From NCBI GenBank assembly GCA_041663565.1, contig JBAYMJ010000028.1, forward strand, positions 1 through 15,115: a stretch of 15,115 bases of DNA, written 5' to 3'. Shown here in pieces: positions 5,964 through 10,974 of the stretch. Every line of letters starts with the position of its first letter. Positions within the stretch are counted from its first letter, which is position 1. The notes beneath the pieces were generated by a model. The model ran no database searches. It saw only the letters and a list, made by a program, of their open reading frames with translations, and was not told where the DNA came from. The position numbers and the translations under genes were made by a program. Source of the DNA: CAINOH01 sp041663565 (GTDB taxonomy: Archaea; Micrarchaeota; Micrarchaeia; Norongarragalinales; CAINOH01).

Positions 5964-6872
5964 ATGGTAAGAATCTGGTGCCCCGCAACCTGCGCCAATC
6001 TGGGTTCGGGGTTTGACGTGGCGGGGCTTGCGGTTGAGTCTCCGTTTGACATCGTTTCCGTAGAGGAAGCGGCAAAGGACGGGATTTCCTTTTCAGATGG
6101 CTTTTGCGAATCCGAACCATCCAAGAACTCCTGCTTTCCGGTACTTGAAAAAATCCGTGCGGACTTTAAAATCAGCCAGAAGGTCTCGATTACAATAGAG
6201 AAGGCCATTCCCCCAAAGAGCGGCCTGGGCTCAAGCGCCGCTCCCGCGGCCGGTGTTGCTGTCGGGCTCAACGAGCTGTTCAAGCTCGGGCTTTCCAAAG
6301 GGCAACTAGTTGAATACGCGTCGTTGGGCGAAGCTGTTGCTGGAGGGGTTGCGCACAAGGACAACGTCGCGCCTGCAATAACTGGAGGCGTGTGCGCGTT
6401 CGTAGGCGAGAACCCGGTAAGGCTGCAGAGGTTTGACGCGCCAATAGGTCTTGCAATAGGCATACTGCGCACCAACGTCAAGAAGGAGTCCACAAAATTT
6501 GCGCGAAGCGTGCTCCCCCCTACGGTTACGCTTGCACAGCACCAATACAACTCGGCAAAGCTCTCGCTTCTTTTCTCCTCGCTTGCAAGGTCGGACGCAA
6601 AAATGTTTGCCGAAAGCCTGGACGACTGCATCGTTGAGCCTGCGCGCGAGAAAGCAGGAATCCTTCCACGGCTTGCAGCGCTCAAGCAAGTCTGCAAGGC
6701 GCACGGTTTCGGCGCAACTGCAAGCGGCTCCGGGCCGACTCTGATGATTGCGGGGGTTAATGGCTACGCAAGGATTAAGGAGCTTGAGGCCGAGATATAT
6801 TCGCTCTACGACGGGCTTGAGCCCGTGCTTTCCTGGACAAAGGTAAGCGCAAAGGGCTGCCACAAGATTTGA
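5964..6872 (+). CDS. thrB: Homoserine kinase
   Basis: A 302-residue GHMP-family kinase. ThrB phosphorylates L-homoserine with ATP to O-phosphohomoserine, the substrate of threonine synthase, in the cytosol. All three GHMP motifs are visible: PATCANLGSGFDVAGLA (residues 7-23), the ATP-binding IPPKSGLGSSAA (82-93), and the C-terminal GFGATASGSGPTLMIAG (248-264). HKDNVAPAITGG (131-142) is also typical of homoserine kinase rather than mevalonate or galactokinase relatives. Length is normal for the family (about 300). Start ATG at 5964 is preceded by GGAAAGGA; the TATA element 24-33 bases upstream suggests a very short leader. thrC follows after 33 bases in the same direction, confirming the assignment. 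Confidence 0.94.
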   Translation: MVRIWCPATCANLGSGFDVAGLAVESPFDIVSVEEAAKDGISFSDGFCESEPSKNSCFPVLEKIRADFKISQKVSITIEKAIPPKSGLGSSAAPAAGVAVGLNELFKLGLSKGQLVEYASLGEAVAGGVAHKDNVAPAITGGVCAFVGENPVRLQRFDAPIGLAIGILRTNVKKESTKFARSVLPPTVTLAQHQYNSAKLSLLFSSLARSDAKMFAESLDDCIVEPAREKAGILPRLAALKQVCKAHGFGATASGSGPTLMIAGVNGYARIKELEAEIYSLYDGLEPVLSWTKVSAKGCHKI

Positions 6873-6905
6873 CGTTAATGCAACTGGTCTAGCAAGGTTT
6901 TACAG

Positions 6906-8045
6906 ATGGATTACTGGTTCGAGTGCGCAAAATGCAAAAAGAAAACCCAAACAGAATTTTCCCGCTGCGAGTGCGGCGGGCTTGCCGAAGTCCAGCTTGA
7001 CTTATCCAAACTCAAGGGCAAGAAGAAGGAGGAAGTCCTTGACTCCAAGACTACAAGCGGGGTGTGGAGGTACAAGGCGTTCATCCACCCCGGACTAGAA
7101 GAGAAATTCATCGTAAGCAGGGGCGAAGGCAACACTTTCCTCTACTCACACGAACGGATTTGCCAATTCACCGGACTGAAGCAAATCCGCTTGAAGCACG
7201 AAGGCGAGAACCCAACTGGCTCGTTCAAGGACCGCGGAATGACCGTCGGAGTTACTGAAGCCAAGCGGCAAGGTGCAAAGGCGGTTGCGTGCGCATCAAC
7301 TGGCAACACCTCCTCGTCGCTTGCCTCATACGCTGCTTTCGCTGGAATGGAGTGCCAAGTCTTTCTGCCTAAGGGCAAGGTCGCTGCTGGAAAGCTGGCG
7401 CAGACCAAGGCGTACGGCGCCAAAATCATTGAAGTCGAAGGTTCGTTTGACAAGGCAATGGATGATGTCGAGGCGCACTGCCAGAAAAGCGGGGTCTATC
7501 TCCTCAACTCAATTAATCCTTGGCGCATCCAAGGCCAGAAGACAATTGTAATCGAGCTTATGGAGCAGAACAACTGGGACGTTGACTGGATTGTCCTGCC
7601 AGCCGGAAACTTGGGAAACACCACTGCTTTCTGCAAGGCCCTTCTTGAGCTCAAGGAACTTGGCTGGATTTCCAAGCTCCCGCGCATTGCCGCAATCCAG
7701 GCGCACGGAGCGAACCCGTTCTACCAGTCTTGGAAGGCTGGGAAGGAAATCATCGTTGAGCACCCCGAAACAATCGCCTCGGCAATCCGCATCGGAAACC
7801 CCAAGAGCCTCACGCGCGGACTTGCCTACCTGAAGAAATTGAACGGCGTTGTCGAGGAAGTCACTGACGAGGAAATCATCGCTGCAAAGCACGTTGTCGA
7901 TGGCTGTGGCATCGGCTGCGAGCCCGCATCAGCTGCCTCAGTAGCCGGAGCCAAAAAGCTCGTTGCAGCAGGCGTAATCAAGAAGGACGAGAAGGTCGTG
8001 GGAATACTTACGGGTAATCTTCTGAAGGACCCGACGGAATACTAA
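6906..8045 (+). CDS. thrC: Threonine synthase
   Basis: A 379-residue PLP enzyme of fold type II that converts O-phosphohomoserine to threonine and phosphate. The N-terminus carries a small zinc-ribbon-like knuckle (C7-x-x-C10 and C21-x-C23), a common ornament of archaeal threonine synthases. HEGENPTGSFKDRGM holds the PLP lysine K108. ACASTGNTSSSLASYAAFAG and the later PAGNLGNTTAF are the cofactor-phosphate and substrate loops, and GILTGNLLKDPTEY is the family C-terminus. It is the second gene of thrB-thrC, 33 bases after thrB, with AAGGT about ten bases before the start. Cysteate synthase is a close relative, but adjacency to thrB favours threonine synthase. Confidence 0.94.
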   Translation: MDYWFECAKCKKKTQTEFSRCECGGLAEVQLDLSKLKGKKKEEVLDSKTTSGVWRYKAFIHPGLEEKFIVSRGEGNTFLYSHERICQFTGLKQIRLKHEGENPTGSFKDRGMTVGVTEAKRQGAKAVACASTGNTSSSLASYAAFAGMECQVFLPKGKVAAGKLAQTKAYGAKIIEVEGSFDKAMDDVEAHCQKSGVYLLNSINPWRIQGQKTIVIELMEQNNWDVDWIVLPAGNLGNTTAFCKALLELKELGWISKLPRIAAIQAHGANPFYQSWKAGKEIIVEHPETIASAIRIGNPKSLTRGLAYLKKLNGVVEEVTDEEIIAAKHVVDGCGIGCEPASAASVAGAKKLVAAGVIKKDEKVVGILTGNLLKDPTEY

Positions 8046-8071
8046 GTAAGAAGAAAAATCCGAATTGCGAC

Positions 8072-8091
8072 ATTTAAACAATGCTTAAATA
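8072..8091 (+). promoter_or_regulatory. Tandem TATA-like boxes before the small membrane genes
   Basis: ATTTAAAC and CTTAAATA lie 23-42 bases before the ATG at 8114. The second is well placed for a very short leader. It also marks the switch from GC-rich to AT-rich sequence just after thrC. Confidence 0.45.
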
Positions 8092-8113
8092 ATAGTTTAT
8101 GAACATTTGACGT

Positions 8114-8338
8114 ATGAACAAAGAAGACCTCCAGACGATTGCAATAATTTCACTTATCATTGCAGCGATAATCTGGGCAGTAGCTAATTTCTGGTCACAG
8201 ACCATTAACGCTATACTGGCAATTTGGAACTGGATGCCCGAAAGTATCCACCAGATTCTTGAAATTGCAGTAGTAATTGCAGTTCTAATAAGTATTGGCG
8301 TAATGGTGTACGAATACTGGAAAAACAAACACGCATAA
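8114..8338 (+). CDS. Small two-helix membrane protein, AT-rich, unknown
   Basis: A 74-residue hydrophobic protein I do not recognise. Two membrane helices are evident, about residues 8-26 (TIAIISLIIAAIIWAVANF) and 47-67 (HQILEIAVVIAVLISIGVMVY), joined by a Trp-rich segment (WSQTINAILAIWNWMPES) that may be amphipathic. The C-terminus is short and basic (YWKNKHA). Codon use (ATA, AAT, TTA-rich) and base composition differ sharply from thrC next door. One base separates its stop from the following gene, so the two form an operon. Size and topology would fit a holin-like, viral or toxin-type membrane peptide, but nothing shows this directly. Confidence 0.6.
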   Translation: MNKEDLQTIAIISLIIAAIIWAVANFWSQTINAILAIWNWMPESIHQILEIAVVIAVLISIGVMVYEYWKNKHA

Positions 8339-8339
8339 A

Positions 8340-8621
8340 ATGGACATTTTGAAAACAATAGTAATTTGTCTAGGCGTTTTTTCAGTATTAGTTTTTATTC
8401 TGCCCCTAGCGGAAAGCATGTTCAAATCAATGAATGGAGATGAAACTGCAAAGCAAAACACAATACAAATGACAACAGACTATGCAGTCAGTTCAATTAC
8501 AGAACCAGCAACGCTTACTGACCAAGCGGCAAACTTGCTTAAGCCATTCGGCTCGTTAGGCGAGTTGATTTTAGCAGGATTCATTTTCTTTGTAATAATG
8601 CCAATGATAACAAAACACTGA
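8340..8621 (+). CDS. Second small two-helix membrane protein, unknown
   Basis: A 93-residue protein I do not recognise. It has an N-terminal helix (about residues 5-24, KTIVICLGVFSVLVFILPLA), a polar Thr/Asn/Gln-rich middle of about 45 residues, and a C-terminal helix (about 73-90, GELILAGFIFFVIMPMI). The N-terminal helix could serve as a signal anchor with the polar middle outside. It starts one base after the preceding stop and shares its low GC (about 27% in 8341-8400), so both were probably acquired together. No motif suggests an enzymatic function. Confidence 0.6.
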   Translation: MDILKTIVICLGVFSVLVFILPLAESMFKSMNGDETAKQNTIQMTTDYAVSSITEPATLTDQAANLLKPFGSLGELILAGFIFFVIMPMITKH

Positions 8622-8622
8622 G

Positions 8623-8643
8623 AACGATTCGAATTCTATCGTT
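8623..8643 (+). terminator. Hairpin after the small membrane genes
   Basis: AACGAT (8623-8628) and ATCGTT (8638-8643) form a 6-bp stem with a 9-base loop right after the stop at 8621. It is followed by a moderately T-rich TCCGTCTT. It could end the AT-rich operon against the opposing genes. Confidence 0.35.
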
Positions 8644-8649
8644 TCCGTC

Positions 8650-8763
8650 TTATTGCACAACTATCTTCCCAACCATGTGCGGGTTGAACGCGCAGTGGTA
8701 GTCGAATGAGCCGGCGTCGTTGAACGTGTAGCTGAAAGTGCTTCCGCTGGCCAGTTCATATCC
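8650..8763 (-). pseudogene. Remnant of a cupredoxin (blue copper protein) gene
   Basis: This 37-codon frame ends at TAA (8650-8652) and has no start codon: an in-frame TAA (8764-8766) lies directly ahead. It reads as the C-terminal end of a plastocyanin-like cupredoxin: STFSYTFNDAGSFDYHCAFN followed by PHMVGKIVVQ. The C-x4-H-x4-type spacing around CAFNPHM, the preceding YTF-D-G-YDYHC strand and the final GKIVV strand are characteristic of type 1 copper sites. The N-terminal half with the first copper His and the signal peptide is absent. It lies in the same frame as the upstream small membrane gene but is separated from it by two stops (TAG 8776-8778, TAA 8764-8766). Probably a truncated relic left by a deletion or by insertion of the AT-rich pair. 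Confidence 0.6.
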
Positions 8764-8775
8764 TTATCCAAACGC

Positions 8776-8997
8776 CTAGAAGAACATCGACATTGCAAGG
8801 ATTGCGTGAGCCACTCCAAGCACAACCGCAATTATTGCAGCAGTCTTGTGCGTCTCAAGCTTTGCCTTTCCCTGCGTCATCTGGTAGCCCAGATAGGCAA
8901 CGACCAAGAAGGCAACCAGAGTGATTGCGCCGCCGTACAGCACAAGGGGCTTGCCAAGAATCGAGTAAGTCGCCAAGTCCGTAAGGAATCCTGCCAT
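8776..8997 (-). CDS. Tiny membrane protein with H-x13-H, possible heme-binding
   Basis: A 73-residue protein from the ATG at 8997, preceded by AGGTGG about ten bases upstream (a GTG at 9030 would add 11 residues). Two membrane helices: about residues 17-38 (PLVLYGGAITLVAFLVVAYLGY) and 52-72 (TAAIIAVVLGVAHAILAMSMF). H50 and H64 flank helix two at H-x13-H spacing, the spacing found between axial heme ligands in b-type cytochrome helices. The first helix has a Gly-rich LYGG entry. A dimer would form a four-helix bundle. The neighbouring cupredoxin remnant suggests the pair once served electron transfer. Heme binding is inference; the sequence shows only topology and His spacing. Confidence 0.6.
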   Translation of the reverse strand: MAGFLTDLATYSILGKPLVLYGGAITLVAFLVVAYLGYQMTQGKAKLETHKTAAIIAVVLGVAHAILAMSMFF

Positions 8998-9100
8998 CTC
9001 AAAACCACCTAAGACTCTGAAGGCATCCACGGTTAATCAACAGGCGCATTGCAAAAACGCCAAGGACGATAAACAAAAACTGGAAACGGGGTCAACTCGT

Positions 9101-9110
9101 AATTAATAAC
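9101..9110. promoter_or_regulatory. TATA element before the orphan gene at 9133
   Basis: AATTAATAAC lies 23-32 bases before the ATG at 9133, suiting leaderless initiation. It is nearly symmetrical. The minus-strand gene ending at 8776 also has a closer candidate, TTGATTAAC (9031-9038, minus sense). Confidence 0.45.
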
Positions 9111-9132
9111 CGTCTTCCAGTACCGTTTCCCT

Positions 9133-9585
9133 ATGGCGACAATCGGCGTTGACTCCACGGGAAAACCGGACTCCCTTCCAATGAAGCTGGTGGCATCAAG
9201 GGGAACCGAATGCAGGGTCATAGAAGTTACGCATATCCCCAGGGAAATCAAGATTAGGTATAGGCACTGGAAACAAATCACATACGCCTGCTATGCATTC
9301 TACGCAATCCGGCCGTTGTTTCGGAAAAACCCGTTGGATACCGTGCTGATTGACCGGGATTTCGATGAAGTCGGGCTGGAAAGGGTGACTACTTACATTA
9401 GGCACCTAATCAAGGAATATTTCAAGTTGCCTCACCCCTGCCTTGTTGAGGCAGGCGACGACCACGACCTGCCAGTCCACGATGCTGACCGGTTGTGCTC
9501 TGCTGCAAGGCGCGGGAAACTGAAGTCAAGCCTGCACGACCCATCAATAGGACGGGAAATGGAACTGCTAAAGCCAGTGCTGTAG
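9133..9585 (+). CDS. Hypothetical protein, unrecognised family
   Basis: A 150-residue soluble protein I cannot assign. It begins with a strand MATIGVDSTG ending in an acidic residue (D7), has a basic aromatic segment (IKIRYRHWKQITYACYAFYAIRPLF), a hydrophobic strand with acids VLIDRDFDE (D74, D76), a helix ERVTTYIRHLIKEYF, and the C-terminal motif DLPVHDADRLCSAARRGK (H116, D117, D119). A strand-embedded Asp at the start, a second after a hydrophobic strand and a third late in the chain are loosely reminiscent of RNase H-like folds, but the match is too weak for a call. No signal peptide or membrane helix. It has its own TATA element and is followed after 14 bases by a long stem-loop. Codon use resembles the host genes, which supports it being a real gene. 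Confidence 0.6.
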   Translation: MATIGVDSTGKPDSLPMKLVASRGTECRVIEVTHIPREIKIRYRHWKQITYACYAFYAIRPLFRKNPLDTVLIDRDFDEVGLERVTTYIRHLIKEYFKLPHPCLVEAGDDHDLPVHDADRLCSAARRGKLKSSLHDPSIGREMELLKPVL

Positions 9586-9599
9586 AAAAAGGTGCTAAC

Positions 9600-9661
9600 G
9601 AGGTCTCATGCAAATATCGGCGCTACTCCGAAGGGGCGGTGAACCGATATTCGTCGACCTC
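9600..9661 (+). ncRNA. Candidate structured RNA (long imperfect stem-loop)
   Basis: Nested arms occupy 62 bases. The outer stem is GAGGTC/GACCTC (9600-9605 with 9656-9661), followed by an asymmetric internal loop (7 and 4 bases). The middle stem is AATATCGG/CCGATATT (9613-9620 with 9644-9651), followed by an AA bulge. The inner stem is CGCTACTCC/GGGGCGGTG (9621-9629 with 9633-9641), with one A-C mismatch and a GAA loop. The inner stem contains three G-U wobbles in + strand RNA; on the opposite strand these would be A-C mismatches, so a + transcript is favoured. It starts 14 bases after the stop of the orphan gene and has no T-run, so it may be a 3' UTR element or processed RNA rather than a simple terminator. 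Known class not recognised. Confidence 0.5.
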
Positions 9662-9672
9662 AATGCGAGGGT

Positions 9673-9692
9673 TGATGGTGCGTTAACCATTA
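9673..9692 (+). other. Second small hairpin after the structured RNA
   Basis: ATGGT (9675-9679) pairs with ACCAT (9686-9690) around a 6-base loop. A G-U (9674/9691) and a T-A (9673/9692) extend the stem on the + strand. It lies 11 bases beyond the large stem-loop and may belong to the same RNA. Confidence 0.3.
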
Positions 9693-9795
9693 CCAGAAAG
9701 GATTGTGTCAAGCCCGGTATTTAACAGTATCCGAAATAAAAACCAACGGAAAGTTGAAGAGCAGCAGTGACCTGTGCAATGGAAAAGAAGGGATA

Positions 9796-9879
9796 CGCTG
9801 AGGACGAGATTCGAACTCGTGCCCCCTTTCGAGGACCGGTTTTCAAGACCGGCGCATTGGACCGCTCTGCCACCTCAGC
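9796..9879 (-). tRNA. tRNA-Ser (anticodon UGA)
   Basis: The minus strand folds as a class II tRNA. The acceptor stem is GCTGAGG/CCTCAGC (7 bp) with discriminator G at 9796, as expected for serine. The anticodon stem is CCGGT/ACCGG with loop CTTGAAA, giving anticodon TGA, which decodes UCA and related Ser codons. There is a long variable arm (TCCTCGAAAGGGGGC region), and the T arm is ACGAG/CTCGT with GTTCGAATC. CCA is not encoded. No intron is seen. A TATA box (TTTAAA in 9910-9917) lies about 31-38 bases upstream. It closes the EF-1A/uS10 neighbourhood; a tRNA-Ser after these genes is an arrangement I recall from other archaea. Confidence 0.95.
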
Positions 9880-9907
9880 AATAGGGAAGATAATAGGGCG
9901 GTTGAAG

Positions 9908-9917
9908 AAATTTAAAC
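9908..9917 (-). promoter_or_regulatory. TATA box of tRNA-Ser
   Basis: GTTTAAATTT on the minus strand, about 30-38 bases before the mature tRNA 5' end. It implies independent transcription of the tRNA with a leader of only a few bases. Confidence 0.55.
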
Positions 9918-9945
9918 TGGTTGCAGGCAAGGCCGTTGCTGCCCC

Positions 9946-9952
9946 AAAAAAA
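9946..9952 (-). terminator. T-run terminator after the zinc-ribbon gene
   Basis: Seven consecutive T residues in the minus-strand transcript, starting 9 bases after the stop at 9962. Short T-runs without a strong hairpin are a usual archaeal terminator. Confidence 0.45.
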
Positions 9953-9961
9953 GTTCTTTGC

Positions 9962-10321
9962 CTAGTCCGGCATCTCTTCGTATTCGGACTCCTCGTCCTG
10001 GGTGTCGTGCTTTCCGCCCTTGGCCTCAAGCGGGGCAGGGAAGCTGTTGCCGCACGAGCGGCAGGTCCAGGACATTACGTCGCCTCCCATCGAGTCGGGA
10101 GACACGTCTGTTGAGTTGCAGAAGGGGCACATTCTCTTGGGCATCCCGAAGTTGCCGCGCTGATACGCAGGCGGCCTGAAGGCTTCCTCAGTAGGCGGCT
10201 TGGAAAGAGCAGGCTTTACCTTTGGCGCTGCCGCAAGCTTGGGCTGGGATTTCAGTTTTAAGGATGCCTTTGGGGCCTTGGCGGCCTTGACAACAGCTTT
10301 CTTGGCGGGTTTTTTTACCAT
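9962..10321 (-). CDS. Zinc-ribbon protein with histone-H1-like basic N-terminus
   Basis: A 119-residue protein. Residues 1-42 are Lys/Ala/Pro-rich and disordered (KKPAKKAVVKAAKAPKASLK), like a histone H1 or nucleic-acid-binding tail. Residues 63-98 form a four-Cys zinc ribbon: C65-P-F-C68, then SWTC87-R-S-C90-GNSFP. The C-terminus is acidic (DTQDEESEYEEMPD). The ribbon closely resembles that of the next gene upstream (10390-10554), sharing CPxC, the D/PD spacing, S-W-T-C-x-x-C and FP-x-x-x-E, so the two are paralogues. Role unknown; a nucleic-acid or ribosome/transcription-associated ribbon is a reasonable inference from the basic tail and its place in a translation block. It has its own TATA box 22-29 bases before the ATG. 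Confidence 0.7.
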   Translation of the reverse strand: MVKKPAKKAVVKAAKAPKASLKLKSQPKLAAAPKVKPALSKPPTEEAFRPPAYQRGNFGMPKRMCPFCNSTDVSPDSMGGDVMSWTCRSCGNSFPAPLEAKGGKHDTQDEESEYEEMPD

Positions 10322-10342
10322 AAAACAGGGTGGGCTTTCGGG

Positions 10343-10350
10343 GTATAAAA
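10343..10350 (-). promoter_or_regulatory. TATA box of the basic zinc-ribbon gene
   Basis: TTTTATAC on the minus strand, 22-29 bases before the ATG at 10321. The implied transcript is leaderless or nearly so, and this makes the gene a separate unit from the paralogue upstream. Confidence 0.55.
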
Positions 10351-10389
10351 GGCTATGCAGACCGCGGTTGCACTAATCGGTTTTGAAGG

Positions 10390-10554
10390 CTATTTTCTGG
10401 CCTTTTTGTAGATTTCAATGGCCGACGGGAAGGTGGACTTGCACTTGCTGCAGGTCCAGGAAATCAGCGAGCCTGCGACCTGGTCGGGGTAGATTTCGTC
10501 CGAGCCGCAGTTCGGGCAAATCCTATCCACGGTCTTTCCTTTTGCCGAGTCCAT
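10390..10554 (-). CDS. Small zinc-ribbon protein
   Basis: A 54-residue protein from the ATG at 10554; the open frame extends upstream through uS10 in another frame, but that part is not coding. It is almost only a zinc ribbon: RICPNCGSDEIYPDQVAGSL then ISWTCSKCKSTFPSAIE, with C13, C16, C35 and C38. A basic tail (IYKKARK) follows. It aligns without gaps to the ribbon of the 119-residue protein at 9962-10321 over about 37 residues, but lacks that protein's long basic and acidic arms. TFIIS/RpoM-like and ribosomal ribbons have a similar knuckle pattern, but neither gives a specific match. It lies 53 bases downstream of uS10; the T-rich terminator of uS10 lies in the gap. Confidence 0.72.
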   Translation of the reverse strand: MDSAKGKTVDRICPNCGSDEIYPDQVAGSLISWTCSKCKSTFPSAIEIYKKARK

Positions 10555-10574
10555 GCTACAGGCTAGGCTTCCGA

Positions 10575-10617
10575 ATAAATAAAAAAGAGGGTAGGGACCT
10601 TGGAAAATTATCCAAGG
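10575..10617 (-). terminator. Stem-loop and T-run at the end of uS10
   Basis: CCTTGGA (10598-10604) and TCCAAGG (10611-10617) form a perfect 7-bp stem whose 6-base loop contains the uS10 stop codon. In the minus-strand transcript it is followed by CCCTACCC and then a T-rich tract (CTCTTTTTTATTTATT). Good intrinsic-type terminator candidate. Confidence 0.5.
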
Positions 10618-10913
10618 GTCATTTCTACGTGCACGGAATCGGGTATCTTGATGCGCATGATGTCGCGCAGCACGCGGTCGTCCGCGGTGACTTCGATGAG
10701 GCGCTTGTGTATGCGCATCTGCCACTTCTCATAAGTGTCCGAACCGTCACCACAGGGAGTCTTGCGAGTCGAGATGGCAAGGACCTTTGTAGGAAGCGGG
10801 ATGGGTCCGCGCATCGCTACGCCGGACTTGCCTGCTATCTCCTTTATGTCCTTGCACACCTGGTCAAGGTCCGAGAAACTCTGTGACTGAAGCTTGATTC
10901 TTGCTTTGCCCAT
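10608..10913 (-). CDS. rps10: 30S ribosomal protein uS10
   Basis: A 101-residue ribosomal protein of the small-subunit head (3' domain). Archaeal/eukaryal-type features: N-terminal MGKARIKLQSQSFSDLDQVC, the conserved RGPIPLPTKVLAISTRKTPCGDGSDTYEKWQMRIHKRLIEV core with the loop that enters the ribosome, and the final IKIPDSVHVEMTLG strand. Length matches archaeal uS10 (about 102). It lies downstream of EF-1A with a 61-base gap, the conserved archaeal order tuf-rps10. The gap holds a hairpin and T-run (10946-10967), then GAGGT ten bases before the ATG, so some transcripts may stop before rps10. A second stem-loop overlaps its own stop codon. Confidence 0.95.
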   Translation of the reverse strand: MGKARIKLQSQSFSDLDQVCKDIKEIAGKSGVAMRGPIPLPTKVLAISTRKTPCGDGSDTYEKWQMRIHKRLIEVTADDRVLRDIMRIKIPDSVHVEMTLG

Positions 10914-10945
10914 AGTAAAAAAAACCTCATTGAGAACAAAAAATG

Positions 10946-10967
10946 AAAAAAAGGGGGATTTCCCCCT
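10946..10967 (-). terminator. Intrinsic-like terminator or attenuator between EF-1A and uS10
   Basis: On the minus strand AGGGGG (10962-10967) and CCCCCT (10952-10957) pair around an AAAT loop, and seven T residues follow without a gap, with another T6 shortly after. The layout is that of a bacterial-type intrinsic terminator, 8 bases after the EF-1A stop. It could make EF-1A mRNA more abundant than the rps10 message. Confidence 0.6.
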
Positions 10968-10974
10968 GTTTCAC

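Noticed and set aside
5936..6697. A minus-strand frame of 253 codons over thrB
   Set aside because: It is antisense to all three GHMP motifs and is low-complexity (Ser/Ala/Pro). It is a shadow of codon bias.
8650..8997. Cupredoxin remnant as a readthrough extension of the small membrane protein
   Set aside because: Both are in the same frame, but two stops (TAG and TAA) lie within 15 bases between them; no recoding signal is apparent.
9600..9661. Reading the stem-loop as an H/ACA guide RNA
   Set aside because: No ACA or ANA box stands 14-16 bases after the internal loop on either strand, and no K-turn is evident.
9133..9661. IS200/IS605-type element (small transposase plus end hairpin)
   Set aside because: The 150-residue protein lacks the HUH motif and the catalytic Tyr helix of TnpA, and no second end was found.
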